62,220 bases of DNA from Bacteroidota bacterium (GTDB lineage: Bacteria; Bacteroidota; Bacteroidia; Bacteroidales; Lentimicrobiaceae). Shown in pieces: positions 24,950-34,330 of this stretch. The position numbers and the translations under genes were made by a program. The stretch is taken from assembly GCA_023441805.1 (NCBI GenBank), contig JAEZNO010000029.1:1-62220 (forward strand), written 5' to 3'. Below the pieces are notes generated by a model. The model worked only from the letters and a program-made list of their open reading frames with translations. It was not told the origin of the DNA and ran no database searches. The number at the start of each line of letters is the position of its first letter. Position 1 is the first letter of the stretch.

Positions 24950-25101
24950 AGAAAGAAGTGTTGAAGGGAAGTGTGATTGTGTCGATTGTAGAAGAACTCG
25001 AATTTCAACTTTCAAAATCAATCCTGAATCTAAAACGTTGAATATCAAATAACACTAGCAAATCTGAAATTGCCATCTCAAATCAAATCTCAATTATCAA
25101 A

Positions 25102-25722
25102 TTGGATCTTTTTAGCAATTACGGTGAATCACAACTTGAGAATATTCGTATGGAAGGGGGTGAGCTTTTGCTGATGAGGGATTTTCTGAATCAGGATGAA
25201 GCTTCTGAATTCTTTACAAAGTTGAATCAATCAGTGCATTGGAGCCAGGCATCGGTTACAATATTCGGAAAAACTCATGTACTGCAGCGTGAAATTGCCT
25301 GGTATGGTGATCCAGGTAAGGTATATCACTATTCGGGACTTACTCTCACACCTTTATCATGGTTACCTGAATTGGAGGAATTAAAGCACCGCATTGAGAC
25401 TTTGACAGGTGACATATTTAATACCGTGCTTCTGAATAAATACCGCCATGGTAATGACAAAGTGGGATGGCACAGCGACCATGAAAAGGAATTTGGCAGG
25501 ATATCATCCATTGCCTCACTTAGTCTGGGGGCTTCACGCTATTTTGATGTCAGGAACAAGCATGATAAATCACTTAAATTCCGCATTGATCTTCATTCAG
25601 GCACGCTTCTAATTATGAGAGGTGAATTCCAGCACAACTGGGAACACCAGGTCCCAGTGCAAAAAAGTGTATCAGGAGCTCGAATCAATCTTACCTTCAG
25701 GCAAATGAGGTATGAGGAGTAA
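25102..25722 (+). CDS. AlkB-like 2-oxoglutarate/Fe(II) dioxygenase
   Basis: The 206-residue enzyme is predicted to repair alkylated bases by oxidative demethylation, like ALKBH2/3. Iron ligands are H124 and D126 in GWHSDHE and H182 in NWEHQVP; the 2-oxoglutarate motif is R194-x-N-x-T-x-R200. The segment LLNKYRHGNDKVGWHSD is typical of the family. The start codon is TTG at 25102 (giving MDLFSNYG), which aligns with the usual MxLF start; the first ATG at 25150 would remove a conserved N-terminal strand. It is divergent from the AraC gene. Confidence 0.92.
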   Translation: MDLFSNYGESQLENIRMEGGELLLMRDFLNQDEASEFFTKLNQSVHWSQASVTIFGKTHVLQREIAWYGDPGKVYHYSGLTLTPLSWLPELEELKHRIETLTGDIFNTVLLNKYRHGNDKVGWHSDHEKEFGRISSIASLSLGASRYFDVRNKHDKSLKFRIDLHSGTLLIMRGEFQHNWEHQVPVQKSVSGARINLTFRQMRYEE

Positions 25723-25758
25723 GCTAAATTTCATTCAGCATTCAGCTCAATCTCATAT

Positions 25759-27849
25759 TTATTCAATGATTAACGCAGTCCCACTAAGGAAATAGGTACC
25801 TGGGGCAAGGTTTGAAATATCAATTACCGTTCTCGTCGAGTTGATCTTTATTTCTTTCACCATGCGACCTGAAATATCAAACATGTTTACAACCGTGGAA
25901 CCATCAAGTTTGTAATCAGGGTAATCGATAGTAAAAAATCCGGTAGTCGGATTAGGATATATATTAAGATCTGATACTTTATTTGATAACACACTTGTAA
26001 TATCGGATAGTGTATTTCTCTTATACACTCCCACTTGCATATGCTCGTCTTGTATTCCTTTATAATACACGTCTCTAATATGTACATATATAAATCCTGA
26101 CTCTGAACCGGTACCGGAATTAAATGGTAATGAAGGCCCAGCCGGTAATCCGTCCATATAAAGTTCCCATGTTTCACCAAAATCCTTTGTTCGTTCAAGT
26201 CTTCGGAAGTCAAGGTTAGCATATAAATAATCATCATTGGCTGTAAAAATACCATGAACCTCACCTTGGTGGTTGATATTGTTCCATGTAAAACCATTGT
26301 CAGATGAAGCTAGCAGTACATTATAGTATACGTTGACAATATATAAGTTGTTGTTTCGATCCCTGATAATATCTGCATCCCAACCAATGGATTCGTCAAA
26401 GTCAAGTTCACATATTTTTGTCCAAGTATAACCCTCATTAATTGACAGAAAAATATCAGTTGACCGAATATTGGTATTTTTGTAATCATGTCGGTAAGTA
26501 ACAAGGATCAATGAATCTTCACTTAAATGTATGACGTTACCTACATTCGTTCCTGATGGAAGATTATTTTCTATTAAGATCAAATCGTCGCCAAAATTGT
26601 TAGACCAGTAACTTTTTTGACCGTAATTAAGAAAAACACAATTACCATTACCAAAACACGACAAATTTTTTACATTTGTCTTTCGAGGAAATTGAAGGAG
26701 AGTCCATTCTTCTCCATCTAATGAACGGTGAACTCTGCCATTTTCCAGGAGCCAGAAATATCCTCCACTGTACTGAACAATAGCGTTACCGTTTATCCCC
26801 TCCATGACGGATATCCATGTATCATCAGTTTCATTATATCTCCAGAGTTCGACAAAATTTCCGGAAGTTGTAGTAATTATAGTACCTGAGACATTAGCAG
26901 CTACTGAGTTTAACTCTGATTCAATGATTCCGGTAGATCTTGAGTTCCAGGTCTCACCTAGATCGAACGAAATATATAACCCCTGATCGGATGTTGCAAA
27001 TAGACTTTCATCCTGCAACTGGTAAAAACCTGTATAATATGCATTTATTTTTATTTCATTCCAAGTGATACCATCATCATACGATTTGTAAAGCACTCCA
27101 TTGTTAGCCGATAGTAGTATCTGTCCGTCGTCAAGAGAGATAAGATCAAAAGCGCCAGAATTAAAAATCTGATTCCATGAATATCCGCCATCTGCAGATC
27201 TTAAAACCTGGTGCTCCTCAATTATGACAAGTCTACCATAACTATCTGAATCGAAATCTTTGACAAGGGAGGCGTTTTTGGGTATAGAGTCCCAGGATAA
27301 ACCACCATCTTGTGAAGTCAATAGATAATTATAATTAGACCCGGTACAAAACAAATCGCCATCTGAATCCATTGTCATAAAATATAACCTATCAGTATTA
27401 AATTCAATAACCGACCATGTTTCTCCCAAATTGTGTGATATACACAATAGATTGCCTCCATTGAGTAGAAATATGGAACCATCAGAAGAAATAACCATAT
27501 CTCCAAAATTGCCAATTGTACCTATATTAAGTTCTTGCCAGGATTCTCCTGAATCATCTGAACGGAAAACTTTAATTCTACTTTTCAGAAAAAAAGAACC
27601 ATTTGGGTGTATCAGCATTTCATGTCCACCGAGTTCTAGTTCACTACCATTATCAAACCAGGTTTGTCCGTTATCGGTTGATTTATAAAAAGCCCATGAT
27701 AATATATCTTTAAATGCATAGAGATTTCCGGTGGTATCCTGTGCAATGCTTTGAATTCGTCCACCATATGGACCTCGGGTAAATTCCCATTGAGCTAATG
27801 TTTGCAGGGCAAAAAAAGTATACATTACTGAAAGTAAAAGATGTTTCAT
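25759..27849 (-). CDS. Secreted BNR-repeat protein with T9SS sorting tail
   Basis: The 696-residue protein has a signal peptide (1-19, ending TLAQ), many BNR/Asp-box repeats (STDNGQTW, SDDSGESW, SQDGGLSW, SYDDGITW, SFDLGETW, SDNGFTW and others) forming a sialidase-like or VPS10-like beta-propeller, and a C-terminal type IX secretion tail (LNIYPNPTTGFF, then DISGRMVKE and LAPGTYFL). It is therefore exported across the outer membrane and attached or released. Asp-boxes are structural and do not show sialidase activity; no Arg triad is evident. The T9SS machinery itself is not in the window. Function is unknown. Confidence 0.9.
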   Translation of the reverse strand: MKHLLLSVMYTFFALQTLAQWEFTRGPYGGRIQSIAQDTTGNLYAFKDILSWAFYKSTDNGQTWFDNGSELELGGHEMLIHPNGSFFLKSRIKVFRSDDSGESWQELNIGTIGNFGDMVISSDGSIFLLNGGNLLCISHNLGETWSVIEFNTDRLYFMTMDSDGDLFCTGSNYNYLLTSQDGGLSWDSIPKNASLVKDFDSDSYGRLVIIEEHQVLRSADGGYSWNQIFNSGAFDLISLDDGQILLSANNGVLYKSYDDGITWNEIKINAYYTGFYQLQDESLFATSDQGLYISFDLGETWNSRSTGIIESELNSVAANVSGTIITTTSGNFVELWRYNETDDTWISVMEGINGNAIVQYSGGYFWLLENGRVHRSLDGEEWTLLQFPRKTNVKNLSCFGNGNCVFLNYGQKSYWSNNFGDDLILIENNLPSGTNVGNVIHLSEDSLILVTYRHDYKNTNIRSTDIFLSINEGYTWTKICELDFDESIGWDADIIRDRNNNLYIVNVYYNVLLASSDNGFTWNNINHQGEVHGIFTANDDYLYANLDFRRLERTKDFGETWELYMDGLPAGPSLPFNSGTGSESGFIYVHIRDVYYKGIQDEHMQVGVYKRNTLSDITSVLSNKVSDLNIYPNPTTGFFTIDYPDYKLDGSTVVNMFDISGRMVKEIKINSTRTVIDISNLAPGTYFLSGTALIIE

Positions 27850-27984
27850 GGTTTGTAAGTTAAGTTAAGAAAGATGACTAGTTGTTGTAACTAACTGAAT
27901 CTCAACCTGAAAGTTCAAATCACGGAACAATCCCCTCACTGGAGTTACTCAATGAACTTACTATACGCAGAAGTGTTTACACGC

Positions 27985-28020
27985 AAAAACGCCTGCAACT
28001 CATTAAGTTACAGGCGTTTT
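27985..28020 (-). terminator. Terminator downstream of tRNA-Asp
   Basis: Stem of AAAACGCCTG (27986-27995) with CAGGCGTTTT (28011-28020), extended by AACT/AGTT around a mismatch, and Ts at the minus-strand 3' side. It ends tRNA-Asp transcription on minus. Confidence 0.8.
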
Positions 28021-28054
28021 ATGTGCTTGAAGAACTTTCGTTTCTTCATTTTAG

Positions 28055-28128
28055 CGGTCCGGACGGGACTCGAACCCGCGACCCCGTGCGTGACAGGCAC
28101 GTATTCTAACCAACTGAACTACCGGACC
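28055..28128 (-). tRNA. tRNA-Asp (GTC)
   Basis: The 74-base gene folds as a cloverleaf on the minus strand: acceptor GGTCCGG (28128-28122) pairs with CCGGACC, discriminator G at 28055. The anticodon arm is CGTGC-CTGTCAC-GCACG with anticodon GTC, and the T arm holds GGTTCGAGTCC. CCA is not encoded. A TATCTTTG box with a TTG 19 bases upstream precedes it and a terminator follows, so it is a single-gene unit. Confidence 0.97.
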
Positions 28129-28147
28129 AGTTTTTCAATTGAGGCTG

Positions 28148-28155
28148 CAAAGATA
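28148..28155 (-). promoter_or_regulatory. -7 box of tRNA-Asp
   Basis: Minus-strand TATCTTTG, 19 bases before the tRNA 5' end, with a -33 TTG at a 19-base spacing: a full sigma-ABfr promoter. Confidence 0.85.
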
Positions 28156-28199
28156 AGACGTTTTTATTTCTATGCAAGACCTGAAACAAAATTTTTTAA

Positions 28200-28628
28200 T
28201 TATTTCATTGAATCGAGGTTATTGTTCTCTTTCTTTGCCCAATATGCACCTCCCAATACACCTACAATAATGCCTGGTAAACTGACAAAAAATGTGAGAA
28301 TGAACATGATCCTTTCAACGTATTTATCATAATAATACTGCTGTTCGGGACTGGTTAATACTCCATACAACAGGACCGCAAACCAGGATAGCGCTACCAA
28401 TAAAAGACAAATCCCTGCAAGGATAAAATAGTGCGACGGCTTTCGGGAAATATGTATGAGGGTTAGGATAAGAAACGTTGAACTGGTGATACTCAAAATA
28501 ATTCCCGACAGCCTGTCATACCCGTCGACAAAAATGGCTGTTGTAAGGGTAATGATGAATAGCACAAAAAATAACACAGTCACTTTATAGTGCTCTTTAC
28601 TTACCAATTTCTGAAAGTACCTGGCCAT
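28200..28628 (-). CDS. Four-helix membrane protein, unknown
   Basis: The 142-residue protein has a short basic N-terminus (MARYFQKLVSKEHYK) and four hydrophobic helices at about 16-33, 40-58, 67-88 and 108-128; it ends in a charged tail (WAKKENNNLDSMK). It should sit in the inner membrane. I recognise no motif and no catalytic residues. A weaker promoter-like TATCTTTA lies 22 bases upstream. It precedes tRNA-Asp on the same strand but the tRNA has its own promoter. Confidence 0.65.
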   Translation of the reverse strand: MARYFQKLVSKEHYKVTVLFFVLFIITLTTAIFVDGYDRLSGIILSITSSTFLILTLIHISRKPSHYFILAGICLLLVALSWFAVLLYGVLTSPEQQYYYDKYVERIMFILTFFVSLPGIIVGVLGGAYWAKKENNNLDSMK

Positions 28629-29079
28629 AATAAACTATTATTATTAGATATAAAGATACTAAAAATAAATGAGATATCTTGAATGAAGAATAGTCAATAA
28701 GGAGATAAAAGATTAAAATTCAAAGGAAAAAGTAAATGTTTCCGACTTTGAAAATGCTCCTTTGGGCGCTTTAATGACCCGAAACAATCGATTATTAATT
28801 TAATGATGATATAGAAATAACAATTCGGTAAGTATTTTATTACCTACTCAGCTTCAATATTTCTGTTTTCATATCACATTGTTTAACATTTGCAGAGCAA
28901 GGCAAGAGCCAATGTTAAACATGAATTTCGTGATCATCAATTATTAGCCTACTGCCATCTCTTATATTTGTCTTGGTCATCTCTATACCAAGTCTTACCT
29001 GTTGTAAGAGGGAGGCAATGTTTAACTCAGGCAAGACCACTTGCCGTAAACGTTAAACAAATATTTCTGAGATTACAAT
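28629..29079. repeat. Intergenic stretch with hairpins and an 11-base inverted repeat
   Basis: No convincing gene. A perfect inverted repeat TGTTTAACATT/AATGTTAAACA occupies 28880-28890 and 28911-28921. Further variants of the same word (caatgtttaac, aacgttaaac) occur near 29015-29060, and small hairpins (cttggt/accaag, cttac/gtaag) lie between. It looks like a decayed mobile or regulatory element. Confidence 0.45.
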
Positions 29080-30567
29080 TTAATACCTCGCATCAACCTG
29101 TGCCTTTTCTAACTCGGTAAGCTGTTTATTCAATTCGATGATGTATAGCGTCAATTCTTCAACCTTCTGGAGTAACCGCATATTCATTTCGGCCAGACCA
29201 ATACCATCCTTCTGAACAACAGATGCCGGAGGAATATCTTTCAAGTGGCCGTTTTCGATGATATATTCTTCTACTTCTTTGAGTGTCAGGAGTCTGTATT
29301 CGGGAGAGAATACAAAATCCGACCATCCTGATTCAACTATCAGCTCTTTGCCTCTGATGTCCCCATTGACCGACAATCTGTAATTGTTTGGATTTGGAGG
29401 ATTGGTTCCAATACCCATCGCCCCTGAAACATAGAGGTTTGCTGCTTGCCAGTTGACTGTCGGCAAATTCGCGTTATTTGAAGTATACGGAGTGCTGCCA
29501 CCACCTCCTGATGAAAGTGTAGTCACTGATACTGTGTTACTTGGCTGAGATACATTATTGGCAGCATCAAGAGCCACTACATTGTAATTGTATGATGTTG
29601 AAGGGCTTAGTCCCACTACATTGTACGTAAGGGTTGTTCCATTGACTGATCCAATCATTGTATTATTCTGTAGAACCTGATAACCTGTCACACCAACATT
29701 ATCATTCGATGCATTCCAGTTGAGAGTTGTGGATGAGGAGGTTGTATTTGAAGCAGTCAGGTTTGACGGTGCTGATGGTGGTTGATTGTCATTTCCTGAG
29801 AGTGTTGTCACCTGCACAGTGTTGCTTGCTGCTGATACGTTATTGGCGGCATCAACAGCCACTACATTGAAATTGTAGGTGGTCGAAGCAGAAAGGCCAG
29901 TAACATTATACGTAAGTGTGGTTCCGGTGACGGTTCCAATAGTAGTATTGTTCCGACGGATCTGATAACCGGTAACTCCGACATTATCAGTCGATGCATT
30001 CCAACTGAGGGTTGTGCCTGTGGCTGTTGTATTTGAAGCTGTTAGATTTGAAGGTGCAGTCGGTGGTTGCGTATCACCTGCCTGGGCAGTTATAGTTATA
30101 GCATCAACAAAAGCAGTTCGTCCGGCAGGCCCCCCGGTAGCAGCATAAACCCTGATTTGAGGATTGGCTGAAGTAGCTGTAACCGTAAAATTAAAAACCT
30201 GCCAATTTTGTGAAGTAATAGATGTTTCGGTGAATCCTGAAAACCCGACCCAGTTGCTGAATGCCGAGTTGCTGTTATTTGAACCACGCCTGGCCCAGAT
30301 GCTGATATTATAAACCGTTCCGACAGTAGCTGCAAATGAAAATTGCGAGTAACGGTTACCATTAGCGTTGGTAGTTATTTGAATACAGTAAGTCCCGTTT
30401 TGCGGGTTGGTGGTCACCGAGGCAACATTAGCCGGCCCCGACCATCCTGTGGTAGCATTAACTTCGTTAGTGATGTTCGCTGCATTAGGCAGGGTGTATA
30501 AATTTTGAGAATTAGCTTTGAATGCAATGAAAACAACAGCAATCGAAAGAAAGGTTAAGATTTTCAT
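29080..30567 (-). CDS. Secreted protein with two fibronectin type III domains
   Basis: The 495-residue protein has a signal peptide (1-20, cut near KANSQ), an N-terminal jelly-roll carbohydrate-binding-like domain (about 25-160), two FN3 domains (167-256 and 262-351) that are nearly identical in sequence, a Gly linker, and a C-terminal region with SGAMGIGTNPPNP..RLSVNGDIRGKELIVE, then an EVEEYIIENGHLKDIP segment and a short coiled coil (460-490). The last part resembles the peptidase/tail-fibre-like C-termini found on many Bacteroidota surface proteins. No T9SS tail is seen, so the route of export past the outer membrane is unclear. Likely adhesion or glycan binding. Confidence 0.8.
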   Translation of the reverse strand: MKILTFLSIAVVFIAFKANSQNLYTLPNAANITNEVNATTGWSGPANVASVTTNPQNGTYCIQITTNANGNRYSQFSFAATVGTVYNISIWARRGSNNSNSAFSNWVGFSGFTETSITSQNWQVFNFTVTATSANPQIRVYAATGGPAGRTAFVDAITITAQAGDTQPPTAPSNLTASNTTATGTTLSWNASTDNVGVTGYQIRRNNTTIGTVTGTTLTYNVTGLSASTTYNFNVVAVDAANNVSAASNTVQVTTLSGNDNQPPSAPSNLTASNTTSSSTTLNWNASNDNVGVTGYQVLQNNTMIGSVNGTTLTYNVVGLSPSTSYNYNVVALDAANNVSQPSNTVSVTTLSSGGGGSTPYTSNNANLPTVNWQAANLYVSGAMGIGTNPPNPNNYRLSVNGDIRGKELIVESGWSDFVFSPEYRLLTLKEVEEYIIENGHLKDIPPASVVQKDGIGLAEMNMRLLQKVEELTLYIIELNKQLTELEKAQVDARY

Positions 30568-30800
30568 TTTTCTGCTCAGTTAATGTAGTGGTTTCTAATA
30601 TAAGAATGTAACTAAGTAAGTATCAGTTTGTTCAATTCGCTTCCAAACCGTTTGGAGATCAACATATTGCAATCCGGCAAACAGGTCAGACATTTATATT
30701 TCCGTAAAAAGGAAAGCCATCGACAAGAAAGACGTTGAGATCTATTGATAAAGTAGAAATGGTGCAAAGAAGGTATGAATGGCCATCTTTTATAAAACAC

Positions 30801-30838
30801 GAAATGCCCTGTTTTCGTGATTGAAAACAGGGCATTTC
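30801..30838 (-). terminator. Strong hairpin after the YceI gene
   Basis: A perfect 16-base stem (GAAATGCCCTGTTTTC at 30801-30816 with 30823-30838) and 6-base loop, 29 bases after the YceI stop. The T tract beyond it on minus is short and interrupted. Confidence 0.8.
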
Positions 30839-30867
30839 AATAATGGTTTTAACAGTGATGCCTGAAT

Positions 30868-31455
30868 TTATTTCTGTGCGGTCATTATAGTTGTAACAAG
30901 GGTAATATCAAGAACGAAAATGTTGTCGATTGCCTTGTCACCTAAGTTGTCGAAGAATGAATTTGATCCATATCTTACATCAAAGTGCGACCTGTCGATT
31001 TCCAATCTTGTGGTGTATTTATTGTCGGTCTTTGATACAATGGCAGTAATCTCTTTAGTTTTACCTTTTATAGTGATATCGCCCGTAATAGTAGCTTTTC
31101 CATTAATAAACTTAGTACTTTTCTTAACGTTGAATGTGGCAGTCGGGTACTTCTCAACACCAAAGAAATCATCTGATTTGAGGTGACCAACCAGCTTTTC
31201 GTTGTAACCTTTATCTTCAAGATCGAGGTTGGTTATTGAATTCATGTCAACAACGAAATCGCCCTTAACTATCTGATCATTTCTCAATTCTAACTGGCCA
31301 CTATTCAGTTTAATCTCACCGTTATGTGAGCTTCCGATTATCTTCTTGCCGGTCCACTCGATTTTTGATTTTACCGGATCAACATTTAATTTCTGACTGA
31401 ATGATTCAACTGAAAGGAGAAATATAAACGATAATACTAAAGTAATTGCTTTCAT
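30868..31455 (-). CDS. YceI family periplasmic protein
   Basis: The 195-residue protein has a signal peptide (1-20, ending SFSQ) and one lipocalin-like YceI barrel (about 22-188): VDPVKSKIEWTGKKIIGSSHNGEI, FVVDMNSI, LVGHLKSDDFFGVEKYPTATF and a late FDVRYGSNSFF strand. YceI proteins bind long isoprenoid or amphiphilic molecules in the periplasm; exact role varies. It has a TACTTTTG promoter box and a strong terminator, so it is a single-gene unit. Confidence 0.92.
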   Translation of the reverse strand: MKAITLVLSFIFLLSVESFSQKLNVDPVKSKIEWTGKKIIGSSHNGEIKLNSGQLELRNDQIVKGDFVVDMNSITNLDLEDKGYNEKLVGHLKSDDFFGVEKYPTATFNVKKSTKFINGKATITGDITIKGKTKEITAIVSKTDNKYTTRLEIDRSHFDVRYGSNSFFDNLGDKAIDNIFVLDITLVTTIMTAQK

Positions 31456-31490
31456 TTCTTTAATTTATTGGTTAATGATTTTTGATGATA

Positions 31491-31498
31491 CAAAAGTA
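31491..31498 (-). promoter_or_regulatory. -7 box of the YceI gene
   Basis: Minus-strand TACTTTTG, 35 bases before the ATG at 31455. Confidence 0.65.
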
Positions 31499-31835
31499 GA
31501 TCGGCTTGAACGGTTAGGAGTTATGCTTTTCGGAAATTGTGTTGTGTATTTAGGAATTTAGATATTTCGATATTAAATCGGGAAAGGGCTACAGTTAAGT
31601 ATTAATTGACTGATTCTCAGAGGTTGATACTCAGGGCTAAAAACTGATACTCCGAGATTAATCGCCAAAACGAAAGGTGACAAAAACGGCGGGCACCGAA
31701 GGCAGTCACGCTCTCAGGGATAATTGCGTTCAGGTCATTACCTTTAAGTTCAATTTGACTCTAAGTTGTTAGAATATTACTAAGAGATAAAACCCTATCT
31801 TATACAATAACAAACCTTCTTATATTCAATCGCTT
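31499..31835. other. Intergenic stretch before the decarboxylase gene
   Basis: No gene seen. Positions about 31606-31663 hold three loose copies of a ctgatactcagag unit. I find no clear TAnnTTTG box close to the decarboxylase ATG, so its promoter is not assigned. Confidence 0.4.
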
Positions 31836-33368
31836 ATGGAAATAAATGATAGCACTTTTTTCAACCCTGATATGAGCTCCGTGGAATTCAGGAAACTGGG
31901 TTACAGGGTGGTGGATATGATAGCTGAATATTACTCTTCGCTCAATAGTTTGCCCGTATTTCCGGCTAAGAAAACGACTGAGGTTGAAGAGATTTTCATC
32001 GAAGATCTACCTGAGAAATCGCATGATCCTGATAAGATTTTAGATGAGTGGCAGTCGAAGATACTACCAAATTCCACACATATCGGGTCGGCAAGATACT
32101 TCGGATTCGTGATGGGTTCAGGAACGATGATCGGCACACTGGCAGAGGCTTTGGCTGCATCGGTTAATTCAAATGTCGGAGGATGGAAGCCTGCACCCGC
32201 AGCCACTGAAATTGAACGAAGAACCATAAAATGGATTGCAGAACTGATTGGGTATCCTGTTGATTGTGGAGGATTATTCACAAGTGGCGGAACGATGGCC
32301 AACTTTACTGCCCTCGAGACTGCCCTCAGAAACATAGCTCCTTATGATACAACTACAAAAGGCTTGCAAAATAAGGAATTTGCCGGAAGTTTTAAGGTCT
32401 ATATGTCTGATCACGAGGGACATATCTCAATAATAAGAGCTGCCGATATGCTAAATCTGGGAAGGGATTCGGTAAGACTGGTCAAGAGTAAGGATGATTT
32501 TAAGATAGATACGGAAGATCTGGAAAGAAAAATAAATGAGGATATTGCAAATGGCGATTTCCCTCTTTGCGTGGTAGCACAAGTAGGCTCGATTAATGTT
32601 GGGATTGTTGATCCGCTTACCGAGATTGCAAGGATTTGTCGTGAACATAACATATGGCTCCATGCCGACGGTGCATGCGGAGCGGCAGGTGCTATGCTTG
32701 ATGATAAAAAAGCCCAGTACGCAGGACTTGAACTTGTTGATTCAGTGGCTCTTGATCCTCATAAATGGCTTTACATTCCTTACGAGTGCGGCTGCATACT
32801 AGTACGCGATCAGGAAAAGCTGAGGAGGGCATTCTCGATGACCGCACCTTATCTCCAGGGAGTTATTCCAACTGAATACACAGGTCTGCAGTACTTTGAA
32901 TATGGACCTCAGATGTCACGCGGGTTCAATGCCCTAAAAGTCTGGATGTCACTAAAGTACTATGGAGCTGAAGGTTACAGGAGATTACTCACACAGAATA
33001 TTAAATGCGTGGAGCATCTACACCATCTGGTACGTAACTCACCTGATTTCAGAGTGTTACACCAACCCAACCTGCAGATGTATTCATTTCAGTATGCCCC
33101 GGCCAGCCTGATTGAGTGCTTAAAGGACAATACCGAAAAGCTTGATGAACAGCTTGATATGCTTAATCAGATGATCACTGAGGAAATTCAGCTTAGCGGA
33201 GAAGCTTTCTTCATGACTACCAAAATCAGGAACCGGATAGTGCTTCGACTTTCAGTGTGCTCACATCGCACCACCAATCAAGATATTGACATTGTATTCA
33301 ATAAGATTAACGAAGTGGGGAGAGCAATCACTTCTACCCTTCTCAAGAAGTATACGATGCAGGATTAA
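31836..33368 (+). CDS. Group II PLP-dependent amino acid decarboxylase
   Basis: The 510-residue enzyme belongs to the aromatic-L-amino-acid/glutamate decarboxylase superfamily. PLP-binding features are LFTSGGTMAN (147-156), HADGA with D278, and the Schiff-base lysine K310 in LDPHKWLY. The N-terminal FRKLGYRVVDMIAEYY and the YFGFVMGSG segment fit the AADC branch (tryptophan, tyrosine or DOPA), but substrate choice cannot be settled by eye. Length is typical. It stands alone with no transporter beside it, so a role in acid resistance is not supported. Product would be an amine such as tyramine, tryptamine or phenethylamine. Confidence 0.88.
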   Translation: MEINDSTFFNPDMSSVEFRKLGYRVVDMIAEYYSSLNSLPVFPAKKTTEVEEIFIEDLPEKSHDPDKILDEWQSKILPNSTHIGSARYFGFVMGSGTMIGTLAEALAASVNSNVGGWKPAPAATEIERRTIKWIAELIGYPVDCGGLFTSGGTMANFTALETALRNIAPYDTTTKGLQNKEFAGSFKVYMSDHEGHISIIRAADMLNLGRDSVRLVKSKDDFKIDTEDLERKINEDIANGDFPLCVVAQVGSINVGIVDPLTEIARICREHNIWLHADGACGAAGAMLDDKKAQYAGLELVDSVALDPHKWLYIPYECGCILVRDQEKLRRAFSMTAPYLQGVIPTEYTGLQYFEYGPQMSRGFNALKVWMSLKYYGAEGYRRLLTQNIKCVEHLHHLVRNSPDFRVLHQPNLQMYSFQYAPASLIECLKDNTEKLDEQLDMLNQMITEEIQLSGEAFFMTTKIRNRIVLRLSVCSHRTTNQDIDIVFNKINEVGRAITSTLLKKYTMQD

Positions 33369-33446
33369 TTGATACAAATAGCTTATGAGAGAGTACTTTC
33401 CTCATCCCAGATTGAAGACACTCGCCTAACACTGGTTGCAAAAGAT

Positions 33447-34235
33447 CTATCTATGAAAACCTCTTTGGCGCATAGCTTCGAACAGCAGAACGGCTGTTGA
33501 GACAGAGACATTGAGTGAATCGACACTTCCAAGCATCGGTATAATAATGCGGTGGTCGCAGAAGTTGATCCATTTATCGGTTAAACCATCAGCTTCGGTA
33601 CCCATAATGAAGGCAGTGGCACTTGTGAAGTCGAATTTATGATACTGCTCTGAAGCCCTTAGCTCAGCTGCGTATGAAGTTATCTTATTGGCTTTCAACC
33701 ACGATTGGGCCTCAACGGTAGTGCACGCAACTACCTGTCGTGAGAAAATGCATCCTATTGAGGACCGGATAACATTAGGATTCCAGATATCGGTGAGAGG
33801 ATCGCAAACAATAACAGCATCAACATTAACCGCATCGGCAGTTCGAAGAATAGCACCAAGATTGCCGGGCTTCTCAACTGATTCGAGGATTACAACGAGC
33901 GGCTTTTCTCTGAGAGTCAAATCGTTTAGTGTCAATCTTACCGGCTCGAACAGTGCAATGAACCCATCTGAACCCTCACGGTATGCCAACTTCTCGAACA
34001 CCGGTTTACTGATTTCGGTTATGCCGACAGAAGGAGACATCTGTCGCAAATCAAGATTACTCACTTCAGGACAATAGAATGCCTCTTTAATTGCAAAACC
34101 CGACTTAACGGCAATCATGGTTTCGCGGTAACCTTCAATGACAGCCAGGTTCTGACGCTTTCGCTCACGCGACTTCTGCTGCAATAACAGCAAATTCTTA
34201 ATCCTTGGATTCTGCAGGCTGGTAATTTTCTCCAT
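33447..34235 (-). CDS. TrmH/SpoU-type RNA 2'-O-methyltransferase
   Basis: Start at the ATG at 34235 (MEKITSLQNPRIKNL), not the GTG one codon earlier, because the -7 box is only 7 bases upstream. The 262-residue protein has an N-terminal substrate-binding domain (about 1-95) and a C-terminal SPOUT knot with the motifs ESVEKPGNLGAILRTADA, VIVCDPLTDIWNPNVIRSSIG and the SAM-binding DSLNVSVSTAVLLFE. It methylates ribose in tRNA or 23S rRNA; RlmB-like or TrmH-like specificity is not resolved. Single gene, converging with the decarboxylase. Confidence 0.9.
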   Translation of the reverse strand: MEKITSLQNPRIKNLLLLQQKSRERKRQNLAVIEGYRETMIAVKSGFAIKEAFYCPEVSNLDLRQMSPSVGITEISKPVFEKLAYREGSDGFIALFEPVRLTLNDLTLREKPLVVILESVEKPGNLGAILRTADAVNVDAVIVCDPLTDIWNPNVIRSSIGCIFSRQVVACTTVEAQSWLKANKITSYAAELRASEQYHKFDFTSATAFIMGTEADGLTDKWINFCDHRIIIPMLGSVDSLNVSVSTAVLLFEAMRQRGFHR

Positions 34236-34242
34236 CACAATA

Positions 34243-34250
34243 CAAAGATA
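34243..34250 (-). promoter_or_regulatory. -7 box of the TrmH-type gene, nearly leaderless
   Basis: Minus-strand TATCTTTG ends 7 bases before the ATG at 34235, leaving a leader of about 0-3 bases. Confidence 0.6.
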
Positions 34251-34330
34251 GGAACATCCGACAATTACATTGAACTATCATTATTGTGAAAAGCTGAAAC
34301 ATATGCATAGCCAAATTTTGGATATAAAAT

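Noticed and set aside
27952..28332. 126-codon plus-strand ORF
   Set aside because: It runs through the antisense of tRNA-Asp and its terminator and overlaps the 3' end of the membrane protein gene; composition is not coding-like.
28890..29120. 76-codon plus-strand ORF in the gap before the FN3 gene
   Set aside because: It overlaps inverted repeats and the FN3 gene end, and shows no promoter or ribosome site.
30612..30800. 62-codon minus-strand ORF next to the YceI terminator
   Set aside because: Short, rich in rare residues, no promoter, and partly within hairpin sequence.
34236..34238. GTG start one codon upstream of the TrmH-type ATG
   Set aside because: The -7 box is too close; the ATG at 34235 is simpler and gives the usual family N-terminus.
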